From: Helichrysum umbraculigerum
Taxonomy: Eukaryota > Streptophyta > Magnoliopsida > Asterales > Asteraceae
NCBI GenBank assembly: GCA_949592205.1
Contig: CATIUR010000005.1
Span: forward strand, 108,993,277-109,057,276
DNA: 64,000 nucleotides
Reading direction: 5' to 3'
Made by a program: the position numbers and the translations under genes. The notes under the pieces were generated by a model. It was not told where the DNA came from. It saw only the letters and a list, made by a program, of their open reading frames with translations, and did no database searches. Shown piece by piece: positions 23,866-36,567 of this stretch (position 1 is the stretch's first letter; every line of letters begins with the position of its first letter).

Positions 23866-24453
23866 ATGACAACTCACTCCGTCAACAACCCTACCTTGGA
23901 TGATGAACTGCTCAGTGAGGAACCAATAATGTTTCCTTACCTCCTCGAACTCGAGTGTGATACCGAACCTTCTGTTGAATCAGCAACAGCACCTGCCTCT
24001 CCTGTTGCTCTAACTGCTGCAAAAGCACCAGTTGATGTAACCTTGACTGCTGAATCAGTCAGCCACCTCAACCAAACTATTGAATCGCTACGAAAACAAC
24101 AAACTGAAGCACGGGAAGACATTGATGACCTACGACGAATTGCCTTCCAAAATGAAATACGTATGCGTGAGTACGAACTACGTTTGATAGCTTTAGAAAA
24201 CCCTACTTCACCACCAATTCCACAAAGTACTCCTACTGAAGAGGATACCGACACTGACTGTACGCCACCTCCAGCAAAAAGGGTGAAAGTTTACTTGGGA
24301 AATAAACCTTACTGTGCTTGATGCACTCGACATCATGGAGGACCGTGTACCACTAAAAGTACGAACCCTCCCAAGGCGAAACTCTGCTTCAACTGTGGGA
24401 GTGCTGGCCATCTCAAGGCCAAATGCCCACTACCTCCAGGCAACAAAAATTAG
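23866..24453 (+). pseudogene. Small second frame of TE-5 unit 1: coiled coil plus zinc knuckle, in-frame TGA
   Basis: The frame from 23866 runs 151 codons to TGA (24319-24321) and stays open to TAG at 24451-24453. The first part is acidic, then predicted coiled coil (about residues 60-110, rich in Leu, Glu, Arg), then a Pro/Thr-rich stretch and a basic PAKRVK. After the TGA come NKPYC/HH-type residues and a knuckle, CFNCGSAGHLKAKC. The TGA sits in a Cys/His cluster where Gags have Arg, so CGA to TGA change at a methylated CpG is likely. It could be an accessory nucleic-acid-binding protein; the function is unknown. Confidence 0.6.
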
Positions 24454-24576
24454 GGTACGTTACCACCTGACAACTACTTGATTTCAAACACTGTAGGACC
24501 TACCCTACTACTGTAGGCTACTAGTACGCATAGTAGCTACCTGATGAATAACGAACTACCGATTACTACTTCGAAC

Positions 24577-24612
24577 AAATTTCGGGACGAAATTTTATTA
24601 ACAAGGGGAGAA
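24577..24612 (+). other. Hairpin plus polypurine tract, TE-5 unit 1
   Basis: 8-bp stem AAATTTCG/CGAAATTT, loop GGA (24577-24595), then AACAAGGGGAGAA (24600-24612) touching LTR 2. Unit 2 is identical: 30617-30635 and 30640-30652. Confidence 0.88.
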
Positions 24613-27542
24613 TGTAACAACCCCAAATTTAGGGCCAATTTAAAATTTCCCTAATTACGTGTTTATTACTTGTATATAATATGAAATAGGATTATATACG
24701 TTATTTACTTATTATATATATATATATGGATGGAATATATATATATACGCGTATACGATTCGTACATATCGTATGAAACTACAATTGTACAAACTAGCGG
24801 ACATTGGTAAAACAATTATTAAATAATGTGGAGTTATTTAATTACTTTGACTAGTACTTTATATTATGTTTATAATATAACGGAAAACGTACGTTTTAAT
24901 TAAAACGTCACCGAACTCTCCGAAAACTCGACCAACCGACAAAACAACAAGGTTATGTTTTATATCTTAAAAACTAGTATTTTGATGAAAATACTTCAAC
25001 TTAATTATCGTGTAATAATTCGTATTTTAAAAACGTATATTAAATCGGGTATACAATTATTTTAACGTTTAAACGACCGGGGAAACGAACACCGCACGGA
25101 GCGCAAACACGGAGGAGCAAAAAGTGGTGAGACCACATCAAGTGGCCCCACCAAAACCGGCCTAGGTGAGGGGGCATTAAGCCCTCACCCTTTCTTCCAC
25201 TCCAACACACAACCACATACATGCATACACTCAACCTCCTTTTTCTCTCTAAACTCTCTCATCTCTCTCTCTAAATCAGCACTCTCTCTCTCTCTACAAA
25301 AAACACCACAAAACTTGCTTGAATCCCAAAACGGAAAGGAACAACGACGATCACCACAACGAGGGCTACAACTTCATCTTTTCGTTTTTTTCGTTTCGAC
25401 AACTTTGTAAGTTTTCCGGCGACCCAAAGCTTTTCCGATTACTTTTATTTTGCTAGATTATTGTTCCCCTAGCTAAATAATGTCCGAATATGTAATTAAA
25501 ACTCGTTTTTGAACACGTTAACGGAAATGTCGGTTTTGGTCATTTTGAAGAAAACGACACCACAAACCTTGAAAACGACCACCAATAGTTACTATGAACT
25601 CATTATAACATATTAAAACTAGTATAAAAGTTCTAGACCCAACGGAAACCGGAAAATACGTTTTCGGAAACTTAAATTCCGAACAGACCTCTTGTGTCGC
25701 ATCGGACCAAAATTTCATGCGACACAACACTGTGTCACATGTTATGTCGCAATGTATGCGACACAACGCTTATGTCGCACTATATGTCGTATCATCTACG
25801 ACACAAAGTTTACCTATCGCTTGATTGCGACACAACGACTATGTCGTATCGTTGTGTCGTACCCTTGTATGCGACACAACCATTGTGTCGCATAAACACC
25901 AAACCGAAATCAATCCATACGACACAGACCTTATGTCGCATACGGTCTGCGACACAAGCCTTGTGTCGCAGATAGCCCAGATCAGAAAACAAAATATATT
26001 CTAAGTGTTGGAATCACTTTTCAACTACTAAATCAAATACGATGCTACTTATACATGAAAATACTATACTTTTGAGAGTATACAACAACACTTGAATACG
26101 TACAAGACTATACTAAACTAACGTGAGATTTCACTCACACGCGTGTACGAGATTACACTTGGAAATACTTAGGAGATTTCACTCCAACGAACTTACACTT
26201 GTACATTACATGGGATTACATCCGATACGAACTTACAAGTTCACTCACTAGTTACGTGCTGGATTACACGTTACCTGATACGAACATACACTCGAATACT
26301 TACGAGGTTTCACTCGTACCCTTTGGGGTTTAAGCCCATTGGAACTTACGCAAACGATACACGCTGTGATACAAACAAACAGTTATACACGTTCGCTTTA
26401 CAAAAGTACAACTACTATGAATACATAATAATAATGGATGGAATTATTATTATACACCGATAACAAACGGACCGTACAACTTTTATACAAACTACGATTT
26501 ACAAACGAATACAAACGTACAAACAAACTAATGGACATTAACTAGTTTGGGAACAACTAGCATGGATACTTTACAAGTATTCCATTTACTTACTAAACCT
26601 TATGCGTATTAGGACGCTAAGGGTTGCTAGTTCGGGATACTACTTGCTTACTTACTGCATTGTCTGCCAGACTCAGGTGAGTCTCACAGCCCCTACTTTA
26701 CTGTTTTTACTAAGGGGTGAGATGCATTACTGTTTTACATGAACACACAAAACTTACTTGCTGCCATGATTTACTTACTGTATGAGATTACGGATACGCC
26801 AATTGCATGAGTTTACGACTAATCCAATGAAATCCTCCTTAATCATAGTTGTTAGTTATGTGATAAGCGCGAGTTTTAGTATATGGATCCATATGGGACT
26901 GACAATCCCCGCCCGGGGTAGCACGCACTACCACGAACCGTTCCTGTAGAAACGGGCGTTTCTTACTCGTTTCGTTTGAATGTTTTGGATTACATTCATG
27001 AGGGGGTACCTATATTTACTGTACGTTAAGCTTCAACTATGGTGGCTCATGGCGATTGTATCAAACGGTTAGCATAACCTGCAACCACCCACTTATTAAA
27101 ACTTAAGTTAACGATGAGCATAACCTGTGATCGTTACTTACTGGCTGGCTATGATTTACAAATACTACTTGTGTGTTCAACTGTTTACTTACTTACAAAC
27201 CTGTGAGATTCACCAACCTTTTGGTTGACCGTTTTAGTAATGCTTCTCAGGTACACAGCATCAGTAGGGATGCCCAGCAGGATAAGCTTTCTTAGCTCGA
27301 GTCGCATGCATTCACAAGCTTGGAGATTTTATTACATTACTTTTGTACTTACTGTTATGTATTAGAATCTCTAGGAATTTACTTGAACTCGAGCTTGTAT
27401 TTTGAAACTACTTATGCATTAATGTAATAACTTTTCGAACGTCTCATTTAGAGTCGTTCACTGTATCCTTTGTGCTTGTGATTATTGATTAGTAACACCC
27501 AAAACATTGCTTCCGTAAACCGTTAAATTTGGGGGTGTTACA
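24613..27542 (+). repeat. TE-5 LTR 2 (middle, mosaic)
   Basis: 2,930 bp. Up to about 26,816 its variants agree with LTR 3 where LTRs 1 and 3 differ: shorter TA tracts, no 12-bp insert, AATCGGGT near 25045, TTTACAAGTATT near 26570. In the last roughly 400 bp it agrees with LTR 1: GGCTGGCT near 27143, CTTACAAACC near 27193, CCGTAAACC near 27514. It also has several private changes. This is the pattern expected of a crossover product. Donor at 26677, acceptor at 27250. Confidence 0.9.
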
Positions 27543-28517
27543 GATTGGTATCAGAGCCTAAGGTTATAGTGAACTAGGTTGCATTTAGTGGGCCTAGACT
27601 ATGACCGTTAGGCAGTATTCCTCATTAGGTATAACTGGTTCAGGAATTACAGCATACAAGTTTAATTTAACATAGCCTGATCAACTATGTACAATTAAAT
27701 GAAGATGATGTGAGTTCTGAAAGGGGTTATGTTGAACCGGAATGCATTAGCTGACTCTGACCACGAGAGAACCGGGACTTTTACTTGATTGTGCTAGACA
27801 CGAACTAGGCAGTTATGTGATATATATATATATATATACATAAGCCTCTTTCTCCGATACGATACTCTCTCGACCACTGCGAAATTCATTTTTCAACTTA
27901 CATCAAACAAACGACAACTCGATTCTCGTCATTCTGTCCTTATTTAACTTTTATAAATTCACGAATACCGACATACGTCCGAAGATCTCAACACCATTAA
28001 AACCGACGAACACAGCTACTCCAACATCCTTCGATATGAAGATCAGGATTTTGTTTTCGTTTACTATTCCTACCTAATTCTACGTTTATAACATTCTACA
28101 ACGTACACTACTGTACTGTTAGGTGTATTCTAAGAAAAACATCTTCTACCCTGGAACTTTCATAACTTCTGTTTTAAACAGTTGTTGTTATACAAAACTT
28201 TCAAAACCTTGTCACTGACTATAATTTTAACCGAACCATCTTCAACTCAAGTTTTCGTCAGACTTCAAATTATACAACCGACTTTTACTATCAAAATTTT
28301 TATAACAAATGTATTTTTATCAAACATGTTACAAAATTTCTTACAAAAATGTTATATAAAATTTTCAAAAACTTCAAAACCGTATAAACTTATTTATTGT
28401 ACACAACTTTAAACAACCTTCACACTTTGGCGTAATTTCTCTAAACTTACTAAAATCATCACAATCATAATTCTTGTTCAAACCTTCACATGTTCTTTAT
28501 TTGTTGTTTCAAGGAAC

Positions 28518-29609
28518 ATGCCTCCTCGACGACAAATCACACTTATTGAAGCCGAAGTCGCGGGTATTATTGCCCGTAGTGTGGCCCAAGCTCTAGCTGT
28601 CCGAGCAACCAATCCTGGTAGCGAAGATACGGCTAACAATACACCTCCACCCAAAACCTGCACCTACAAGGACTTCCAAAACTGCAAACCCTTGAGCTTT
28701 GCAGGCACTGAAGGAGCGATCGGTCTGATTCGTTGGACCGAGAAAATCGAATCAGTATTCCTCATCTGCAACTGCAAGGAAGAGGATAAAGTCAAGTTCG
28801 CCACCAGTACCTTTTCTGACACCGCCCTTACCTGGTGGAACACCTATGCACAGACTGTGAGCGTTGCCGAGGCTTACAAACTACAGTGGGAGGAACTGAA
28901 GAATATGCTGAGGGGCGAGTACTGCCCAAGAGATGAGCTGAAACAATTGGAAGTGGAATTTTGGAATCACAAGATGCAGGGTGATGACATCACCGGTTAC
29001 ACCAATCGCTTTCACCAGCTGGCACTTTTGTGCCCATCCATGGTTGATCCCGAGTACAAAAGGATCGAAAAGTACGTTGATGGACTTCCCGAACGACTTC
29101 AAGATTTAGTAACTTCATCTAAACCGGGAACAATTCAGAGCGCCATTCGTATGGCCCATGAGTTAACGGCCAATTCTGTCCGCCGTGGCTCGACTTCAAC
29201 CCCGTCTGCGAATAACAAACGTAAATGGGAAGTGAGTCCCCACTCATCCAACCCTACCTCTGACAAAAAGCCTGCCATTGTCAACGCCAATGACTCAAAG
29301 GCTTACAAGGGGAGCAAGCCTTACTGCTCCAAATGTTGTCGCCATCATAATGGCTCCTGTCCCTGCACCAAATGCAAGAAATTCGGACACCTGGCCCAAG
29401 ACTGCCGAACAAACCCCACTGGTACTGATACTCCTGCACCCAAAACCTGCTATGAGTGCAACGGTACCGGGCACTTTAGGAAGGATTGCCCAAAACTGAA
29501 ACTCCGAACCAATCACACCAGGAGTAGAGCTTATGTAATTAACGCCAGGGAGGATGACCCAAATCCGAGACTTTGTGATTTGCTTAACCCGGGTACGCTC
29601 ATTCTTTGA
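28518..29609 (+). CDS. gag: Gag of TE-5, unit 2
   Basis: 363 residues, the same as unit 1 except for one visible change: G to T near 29337 turns CSKCGRHHNGSC into CSKCCRHHNGSC, adding an extra Cys in the first Cys/His cluster. The two canonical knuckles downstream are unchanged. The near-identity of the two copies supports a recent duplication. Confidence 0.9.
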   Translation: MPPRRQITLIEAEVAGIIARSVAQALAVRATNPGSEDTANNTPPPKTCTYKDFQNCKPLSFAGTEGAIGLIRWTEKIESVFLICNCKEEDKVKFATSTFSDTALTWWNTYAQTVSVAEAYKLQWEELKNMLRGEYCPRDELKQLEVEFWNHKMQGDDITGYTNRFHQLALLCPSMVDPEYKRIEKYVDGLPERLQDLVTSSKPGTIQSAIRMAHELTANSVRRGSTSTPSANNKRKWEVSPHSSNPTSDKKPAIVNANDSKAYKGSKPYCSKCCRHHNGSCPCTKCKKFGHLAQDCRTNPTGTDTPAPKTCYECNGTGHFRKDCPKLKLRTNHTRSRAYVINAREDDPNPRLCDLLNPGTLIL

Positions 29610-29905
29610 TTACCCGAAACTGTTTTCTCATAAATCTCTCGCTTAATAATTATGTGTAACTGTCTATTATTCTGTGTGTTTCCTTTGATCTTAAGTACCC
29701 AATAGGATTAGGAAACGACCGACTATATGAATTCCGAATATATAACTTGTATTACACTTAGACTACCAATAACAAACTCTTTTCCCAATTATCTCACACT
29801 GATTGAGACCGGGAACTCGTATATTATTCGTACTTTAAACAAGTCATCCAATAGAACTTCATTTACTAGTAACAATTCTTAAATAGAATAATTATTTCGT
29901 AGGAA

Positions 29906-30493
29906 ATGACAACTCACTCCGTCAACAACCCTACCTTGGATGATGAACTGCTCAGTGAGGAACCAATAATGTTTCCTTACCTCCTCGAACTCGAGTGTGA
30001 TACCGAACCTTCTGTTGAATCAGCAACAGCACCTGCCTCTCCTGTTGCTCTAACTGCTGCAAAAGCACCAGTTGATGTAACCTTGACTGCTGAATCAGTC
30101 AGCCACCTCAACCAAACTATTGAATCGCTACGAAAACAACAAACTGAAGCACGGGAAGACATTGATGACCTACGACGAATTGCCTTCCAAAATGAAATAC
30201 GTATGCGTGAGTACGAACTACGTTTGATAGCTTTAGAAAACCCTACTTCACCACCAATTCCACAAAGTACTCCTACTGAAGAGGATACCGACACTGACTG
30301 TACGCCACCTCCAGCAAAAAGGGTGAAAGTTTACTTGGGAAATAAACCTTACTGTGCTTGATGCACTCGACATCATGGAGGACCGTGTACCACTAAAAGT
30401 ACGAACCCTCCCAAGGCGAAACTCTGCTTCAACTGTGGGAGTGCTGGCCATCTCAAGGCCAAATGCCCACTACCTCCAGGCAACAAAAATTAG
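29906..30493 (+). pseudogene. Small second frame of TE-5 unit 2, in-frame TGA
   Basis: Same as the unit 1 frame, including the TGA (30359-30361) and the downstream knuckle CFNCGSAGHLKAKC. The stop is therefore older than the tandem duplication. Confidence 0.6.
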
Positions 30494-30652
30494 GGTACGT
30501 TACCACCTGACAACTACTTGATTTCAAACACTGTAGGACCTACCCTACTACTGTAGGCTACTAGTACGCATAGTAGCTACCTGATGAATAACGAACTACC
30601 GATTACTACTTCGAACAAATTTCGGGACGAAATTTTATTAACAAGGGGAGAA

Positions 30653-33582
30653 TGTAACAACCCCAAATTTAGGGCCAATTTAAAATTTCCCTAATTACGT
30701 GTTTATTACTTGTATATAATATGAAATAGGATTATATACGTTATTTACTTATTATATATATATATATGGATGGAATATATATATATACGCGTATACGATT
30801 CGTACATATCGTATGAAACTACAATTGTACAAACTAGCGGACATTGGTAAAACAATTATTAAATAATGTGGAGTTATTTAATTACTTTGACTAGTACTTT
30901 ATATTATGTTTATAATATAACGGAAAACGTACGTTTTAATTAAAACGTCACCGAACTCTCCGAAAACTCGACCAACCGACAAAACAACAAGGTTATGTTT
31001 TATATCTTAAAAACTAGTATTTTGATGAAAATACTTCAACTTAATTATCGTGTAATAATTCGTATTTTAAAAACGTATATTAAATCGGGTATACAATTAT
31101 TTTAACGTTTAAACGACCGGGGAAACGAACACCGCACGGAGCGCAAACACGGAGGAGCAAAAAGTGGTGAGACCACATCAAGTGGCCCCACCAAAACCGG
31201 CCTAGGTGAGGGGGCATTAAGCCCTCACCCTTTCTTCCACTCCAACACACAACCACATACATGCATACACTCAACCTCCTTTTTCTCTCTAAACTCTCTC
31301 ATCTCTCTCTCTAAATCAGCACTCTCTCTCTCTCTACAAAAAACACCACAAAACTTGCTTGAATCCCAAAACGGAAAGGAACAACGACGATCACCACAAC
31401 GAGGGCTACAACTTCATCTTTTCGTTTTTTTCGTTTCGACAACTTTGTAAGTTTTCCGGCGACCCAAAGCTTTTCCGATTACTTTTATTTTGCTAGATTA
31501 TTGTTCCCCTAGCTAAATAATGTCCGAATATGTAATTAAAACTCGTTTTTGAACACGTTAACGGAAATGTCGGTTTTGGTCATTTTGAAGAAAACGACAC
31601 CACAAACCTTGAAAACGACCACCAATAGTTACTATGAACTCATTATAACATATTAAAACTAGTATAAAAGTTCTAGACCCAACGGAAACCGGAAAATACG
31701 TTTTCGGAAACTTAAATTCCGAACAGACCTCTTGTGTCGCATCGGACCAAAATTTCATGCGACACAACACTGTGTCACATGTTATGTCGCAATGTATGCG
31801 ACACAACGCTTATGTCGCACTATATGTCGTATCATCTACGACACAAAGTTTACCTATCGCTTGATTGCGACACAACGACTATGTCGTATCGTTGTGTCGT
31901 ACCCTTGTATGCGACACAACCATTGTGTCGCATAAACACCAAACCGAAATCAATCCATACGACACAGACCTTATGTCGCATACGGTCTGCGACACAAGCC
32001 TTGTGTCGCAGATAGCCCAGATCAGAAAACAAAATATATTCTAAGTGTTGGAATCACTTTTCAACTACTAAATCAAATACGATGCTACTTATACATGAAA
32101 ATACTATACTTTTGAGAGTATACAACAACACTTGAATACGTACAAGACTATACTAAACTAACGTGAGATTTCACTCACACGCGTGTACGAGATTACACTT
32201 GGAAATACTTAGGAGATTTCACTCCAACGAACTTACACTTGTACATTACACGGGATTACATCCGATACGAACTTACAAGTTCACTCACTAGTTACGTGCT
32301 GGATTACATGTTACCTGATACGAACATACACTCGAATACTTACGAGGTTTCACTCGTACCCTTTGGGGTTTAAGCCCATTGGAACTTACGCAAACGATAC
32401 ACGTTGTGATACAAACAAACAGTTATACACGTACGCTTTACAAAAGTACAACTACTATGAATACATAATAATAATGGATGGAATTATTATTATACACCGA
32501 TAACAAACGGACCGTACAACTTTTATACAAACTACGATTTACAAACGAATACAAACGTACAAACAAACTAATGGACATTAACTAGTTTGGGAACAACTAG
32601 CATGGATACTTTACAAGTATTCCATTTACTTACTAAACCTTATGCGTATTAGGACGCTAAGGGTTGCTAGTTCGGGATACTACTTGCTTACTTACTGCAT
32701 TGTCTGCCAGACTCAGGTGAGTCTCACAGCCCCTACTTTACTGTTTTTACTCAGGGGTGAGATGCATTACTGTTTTACATGAACACACAAAACTTACTTG
32801 CTGCCATGATTTACTTACTGTATGAGATTACGGATACGCCAATTGCATGAGTTTACGACTAATCCAATGAAATCCTCCTTAATCATAGTTGTTAGTTATG
32901 TGATAAGCGCGAGTTTTAGTATATGGATCCATATGGGACTGACAATCCCCGCCCGGGGTAGCACGCACTACCACGAACCGTTCCTGTAGAAACGGGCGTT
33001 TCTTACTCGTTTCGTATGAATGTTTTGGATTACATTCATGAGGGGGTACCTATATTTACTGTACGTTAAGCTTCAACTATGGTGGCTCATGGCGATTGTA
33101 TCAAACGGTTAGCATAACCTGCAACCACCCACTTATTAAAACTTAAGTTAACGATGAGCATAACCTGTGATCGTTACTTACTGGCTTGCTATGATTTACA
33201 AATACTACTTGTGTGTTCAACTGTTTACTTACTTACACACCTGTGAGATTCACCAACCTTTTGGTTGACCGTTTTAGTAATGCTTCTCAGGTACACAGCA
33301 TCAGTAGGGATGCCCAGCAGGATAAGCTTTCTTAGCTCGAGTCGCATGCATTCACAAGCTTGGAGATTTTATTACATTACTTTTGTACTTACTGTTATGT
33401 ATTAGAATCTCTAGGAATTTACTTGAACTCGAGCTTGTATTTTGAAACTACTTATGCATTAATGTAATAACTTTTCGAACGTCTCATTTAGAGTCGTTCA
33501 CTGTATCCTTTGTGCTTGTGATTATTGATTAGTAACACCCAAAACATTGCTTCCGCAAACCGTTAAATTTGGGGGTGTTACA
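30653..33582 (+). repeat. TE-5 LTR 3
   Basis: 2,930 bp, ending GGGGTGTTACA at 33582 and followed by the target copy CACAG. Its private variants cluster in the last roughly 400 bp (GGCTTGCT near 33184, CTTACACACC near 33233, CCGCAAACC near 33555), with one further private base near 32308. Donor at 32717, acceptor at 33290. Confidence 0.93.
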
Positions 33583-33902
33583 CACAGACGGAGTAGGATT
33601 TCCCCTGGACACTAGCTAGAGTCGCATGATTTCTACATTGCATCTAACGGAGATTCTTAGCATTATCTTTTGTATATTTTGATTATGTAATAGAATCTCC
33701 CGCTTTACGCGTGGACTCTAGGGAACTATATTTTTGTAACCGAAAACACTATGTTTTCAAACATTTTATATCTGGAAGTGTATCTATTTTACAAACGTTG
33801 CATATAGATGTCATTTGCTTTACTTTTATGCTATGATATTTGATTAGTAGCACCCCAAAACTTGCTTCCGCTAAACAGTGAATTTGTGGGTGTTACATAG
33901 AT

Positions 33903-34893
33903 AAGGATAGAAAGAACCAGGATTAAATGCGGGAGAAAGTAGACTTGAATTAATTGACACAATTCCGAGCATACACCGAAGATTACAATGCGTTTCTTAC
34001 TTTCGTTCTACCTTGAACAAGCTTCCTAACTAGCCTAATACTAATCTTGAAGTAATACAAAAGAATGAGAAAGTAAAGAAAGAAAGAAATATGCTTAAAG
34101 TGTGTGCATATGGTGTGTTTTGAAATGAAGCCTAAAGCCTCCTATTTATAGGTGAGCTTTGGCTCACATTAGCACCATGAGGTGCATGTTAGAAAGCTTG
34201 CCAAAAATGGTGTGTACAACACGAAAAGTAGGCGCACCGGGTACCGTACAACACGAAAAGTACGCGCACCGGGTACCAAAAGTTACCAAAAACGGAAACC
34301 GAGGCAGGTACAGGCCAGCCGGCGTCGGTGGTGGTCCAGCCGGTGGCGGTGGTGGTGAGGCTGGCGGCGGTGGTCCCACCCCCGCCCCGTTGCGTCGTTT
34401 GTTGCTTCGTTTCTCGATTCGTGCATGTTTTCTTCGTTATACGTCCGTTTGAGTTGATTCTTTTTTTGTTGGATTCATAATTCAAAAACGAAGATTTTGA
34501 CATAAGATAGGCCCTGAGATCAGGTCCCTAGCTCCAGATATTGCGTACGGATCATTTGGATCTTCCGGCGGGCGCGAAATCTTCATTTTGTTACCCGTTT
34601 TGGTTGATTCTTCTTCCGTTGGATTCGAATTTTGAAAACGAACATCTTGGAAATAATGGATGTTGATGGAGGGCACTTTAGTCTTGAAATCTCATTTTTA
34701 TGCCTTGAATCTTCAAACGTGTGTGGAATCTTCGTTTTACGTCCGTTTTGCTTGATTTTTATTGTGCAACCTTGTTTTGACCACCTTGGCATAATGCCAT
34801 TGATTTGAACCATATTTGAGTTCAAAATGCCGAGAATCGTTCCAGAATGAGAGAGATATCGGTAGTAAAAACGTGACTTTTTACGCGATATCA
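33903..34893 (-). repeat. 3' LTR of TE-3, proximal part
   Basis: Continues the LTR interrupted at 16294 and ends ...CGCGATATCA at 34893. It contains a 36-bp direct duplication (two copies of ACAACACGAAAAGTA and GCGCACCGGGTACC, 34207-34277) and a GGC/GGT-rich stretch (34310-34380) whose open frames are low-complexity artefacts. Confidence 0.9.
34143..34150 (-). promoter_or_regulatory. Probable TATA box of the TE-3 LTR
   Basis: On the - strand CCTATAAATAGG contains TATAAATA, a strong plant TATA match, followed by a pyrimidine-rich leader. The second LTR has the same site at 61916-61923, where it would drive the element. Confidence 0.6.
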
Positions 34894-36567
34894 AGTATCC
34901 CACACTTAGAACTTTGCTTGTCCTCAAGCAAACTCGTATTCAACATGGTTAAAGATAAGAAGATAATGAAATATTTTAAGGCGGAACTCTTTACTAAGGG
35001 GGTTTTGGAAAAAAATAAAGTACTTGTTCTTTGAAAAGGAAGGATTGTAATCTTTAGGAGCATGTTTATGATCTTTGACCTTGGATACATGACTAGGCGA
35101 TCCTCTCAAGGTGGTCACTCAAATCACTCAAAGTGTTTAGGGTTTTCTATTCTATTATATCAGCTCAGAACGCCAGTCATGTATCGTTTATCGTCATAGG
35201 CTTGATCGAGTATCAAATCGTTACCTTTTAGGTGAGCGCGAAGTCGATCTAGCCACAATCATTCTAAGGGAGGTGATGTAGGGTTTGTGGAGTGGAGTGT
35301 TGGTGGTATGAGAGGGGGTTGTGTTGGTTTTTCATAGGTTTTCTTTTTGGTGAAGCGGAAAGCTGAAATTTTTGAATTTTCGGGAGATTTGACGCTTTTT
35401 TCTTTTGGGAGGAGTCTTTTTCTCCATTTTATTTTCTTTTCTTCGAATTTTCTAAGATATTTTTTTTTTTCGACGTCATATCCTTAATACTTCTCTTTTT
35501 TCATCTTTGGAACTTTCTATGAAGTTTGAGGGATGCTTTTGAGTAGGTAAAGGGGGTAACGTACTTATTTTTGGGTGTATGGATGGGTTCAAGAATGATG
35601 TGATTCGATCTCCTTTTTGATTCACCAGTTCAGATTCGAAATGCATAGCAAGAGCAAGTTCTGATTCTAAACGCATACATCGGCACACTCAAGAATCGAA
35701 AAAGTGAAGCATTAAAAGTGAATGCTTTTCATATGGCTCAAGATACCTCACAAATCGAAAGTTGGGCTGTTGTGTGCTTAGTCATGCGATGCTCTTTATG
35801 GGATTACTAAACTTGTTTTTCAAAAGAATTTGTATTTTATTTTTCCTTCTTCCCCAAAGTAAATCATTCTTTGTTTAAAATTTTTCATTTTCTACATTTT
35901 TTTTAACTCAATTTTGAAAAATTTTGTTTACTTTTATGGAGAAGAAAGGTCTTATAAAGAGCAACGATTTTAGAATCAAACATATACCAATATCCATTTT
36001 ACAGTAGTGCAACTACTGCTATCCCACACTTAAAGGAACATCGTCCTCGATGTTATGCTAAGCTCTGAATGGGGTAAAATCCCACACTTAGGGTTTTAAA
36101 CATCTAAGACTCATTCTTTCAGTGTGTGTTGGGTTTGAATCCCACACTTAGTGATAAGCATAATGGATATGGTATATTTAAAACGAATGAAAGAGACGGT
36201 TTAGAAGTACTTCCCGGTTGTTGCAGTGCTCCATGGTATGCGTTTGCCGAACTTCATCTTGCTGGGTTCACTCTTGATCAAGTCTTCTTGAGATTGGTCT
36301 CGTAGGTGTGAACACGTTGGATATACTTTTCTTTAATGTGCGGCGTCAAAAACTTGATGCGTCGGGCTGAAACTTGGTAATATATCCAAGTGTGAAAGAT
36401 AGTCGGAGACTTCATCACTTCTTGGAATGTAAAATTGCAGAAATGTAAACACGGGTTGCCTCCCGAGAAGCGCTCTTTTAAGGTCGAGAGCTCGACTTCT
36501 TTTCTCCTAGCTAGATGGGGATGGATGCATCCATGGGATCCACTTTGTTGATGTTGTGGGCCCTAGG
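34894..36567 (-). other. 3' noncoding region and polypurine tracts of TE-3
   Basis: No supported gene. The terminal polypurine tract is - strand TAAGTGTGGGATACT beside the LTR (34894-34908), preceded by an 8-bp hairpin TTTGCTTG-AGGA-CAAGCAAA (34913-34932). Three more AAGTGTGGGAT copies occur near 36020-36033, 36080 and 36141. The first of these has its own hairpin, AACATCG-AGGA-CGATGTT (36037-36054). At 36452-36465 the - strand reads CGGG-AGGCAA-CCCG, the conserved post-coding stem also found in TE-2 and TE-6. Confidence 0.7.

Larger units (their letters stand above)
18555..33582 (+). mobile_element. TE-5: tandem gag-only Tekay-type element (LTR-gag-LTR-gag-LTR)
   Basis: Three LTRs (18555-21498, 24613-27542, 30653-33582) alternate with two internal regions of about 3.1 kb. 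The outer target copies are CACAG (18550-18554 and 33583-33587), and no target copy flanks the middle LTR. The array therefore arose from one insertion later expanded by recombination, not from two separate insertions. Each internal region has primer site, leader hairpin, gag, a second small frame and polypurine tract, but no pol. I noticed only three kinds of difference between the internal regions: one G/A, one G/T and a TA-repeat length change. Confidence 0.93.
16295..33897 (+). mobile_element. TE-4: solo LTR of a Tekay-type element (split by TE-5)
   Basis: Starts TGTAACACCCGCC at 16295 and ends GGGTGTTACA at 33897, flanked by TAGAT on both sides (16290-16294, 33898-33902). Without TE-5 it is one LTR of 2,570 bp (16295-18554 plus 33588-33897) with no internal region or second LTR: the product of recombination between two LTRs. 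It holds the conserved CGTTGGTGAC (16473) and GTCACCAACG (17788) blocks, a CT-rich leader (16890-16940) and a donor/acceptor pair (18028, 18546). Confidence 0.9.

Noticed and set aside
34159..34503. Gly/Pro-rich frames on both strands (also near 61937-62276)
   Set aside because: Low-complexity GGC/GGT tract within the TE-3 LTR, open in several frames at once.
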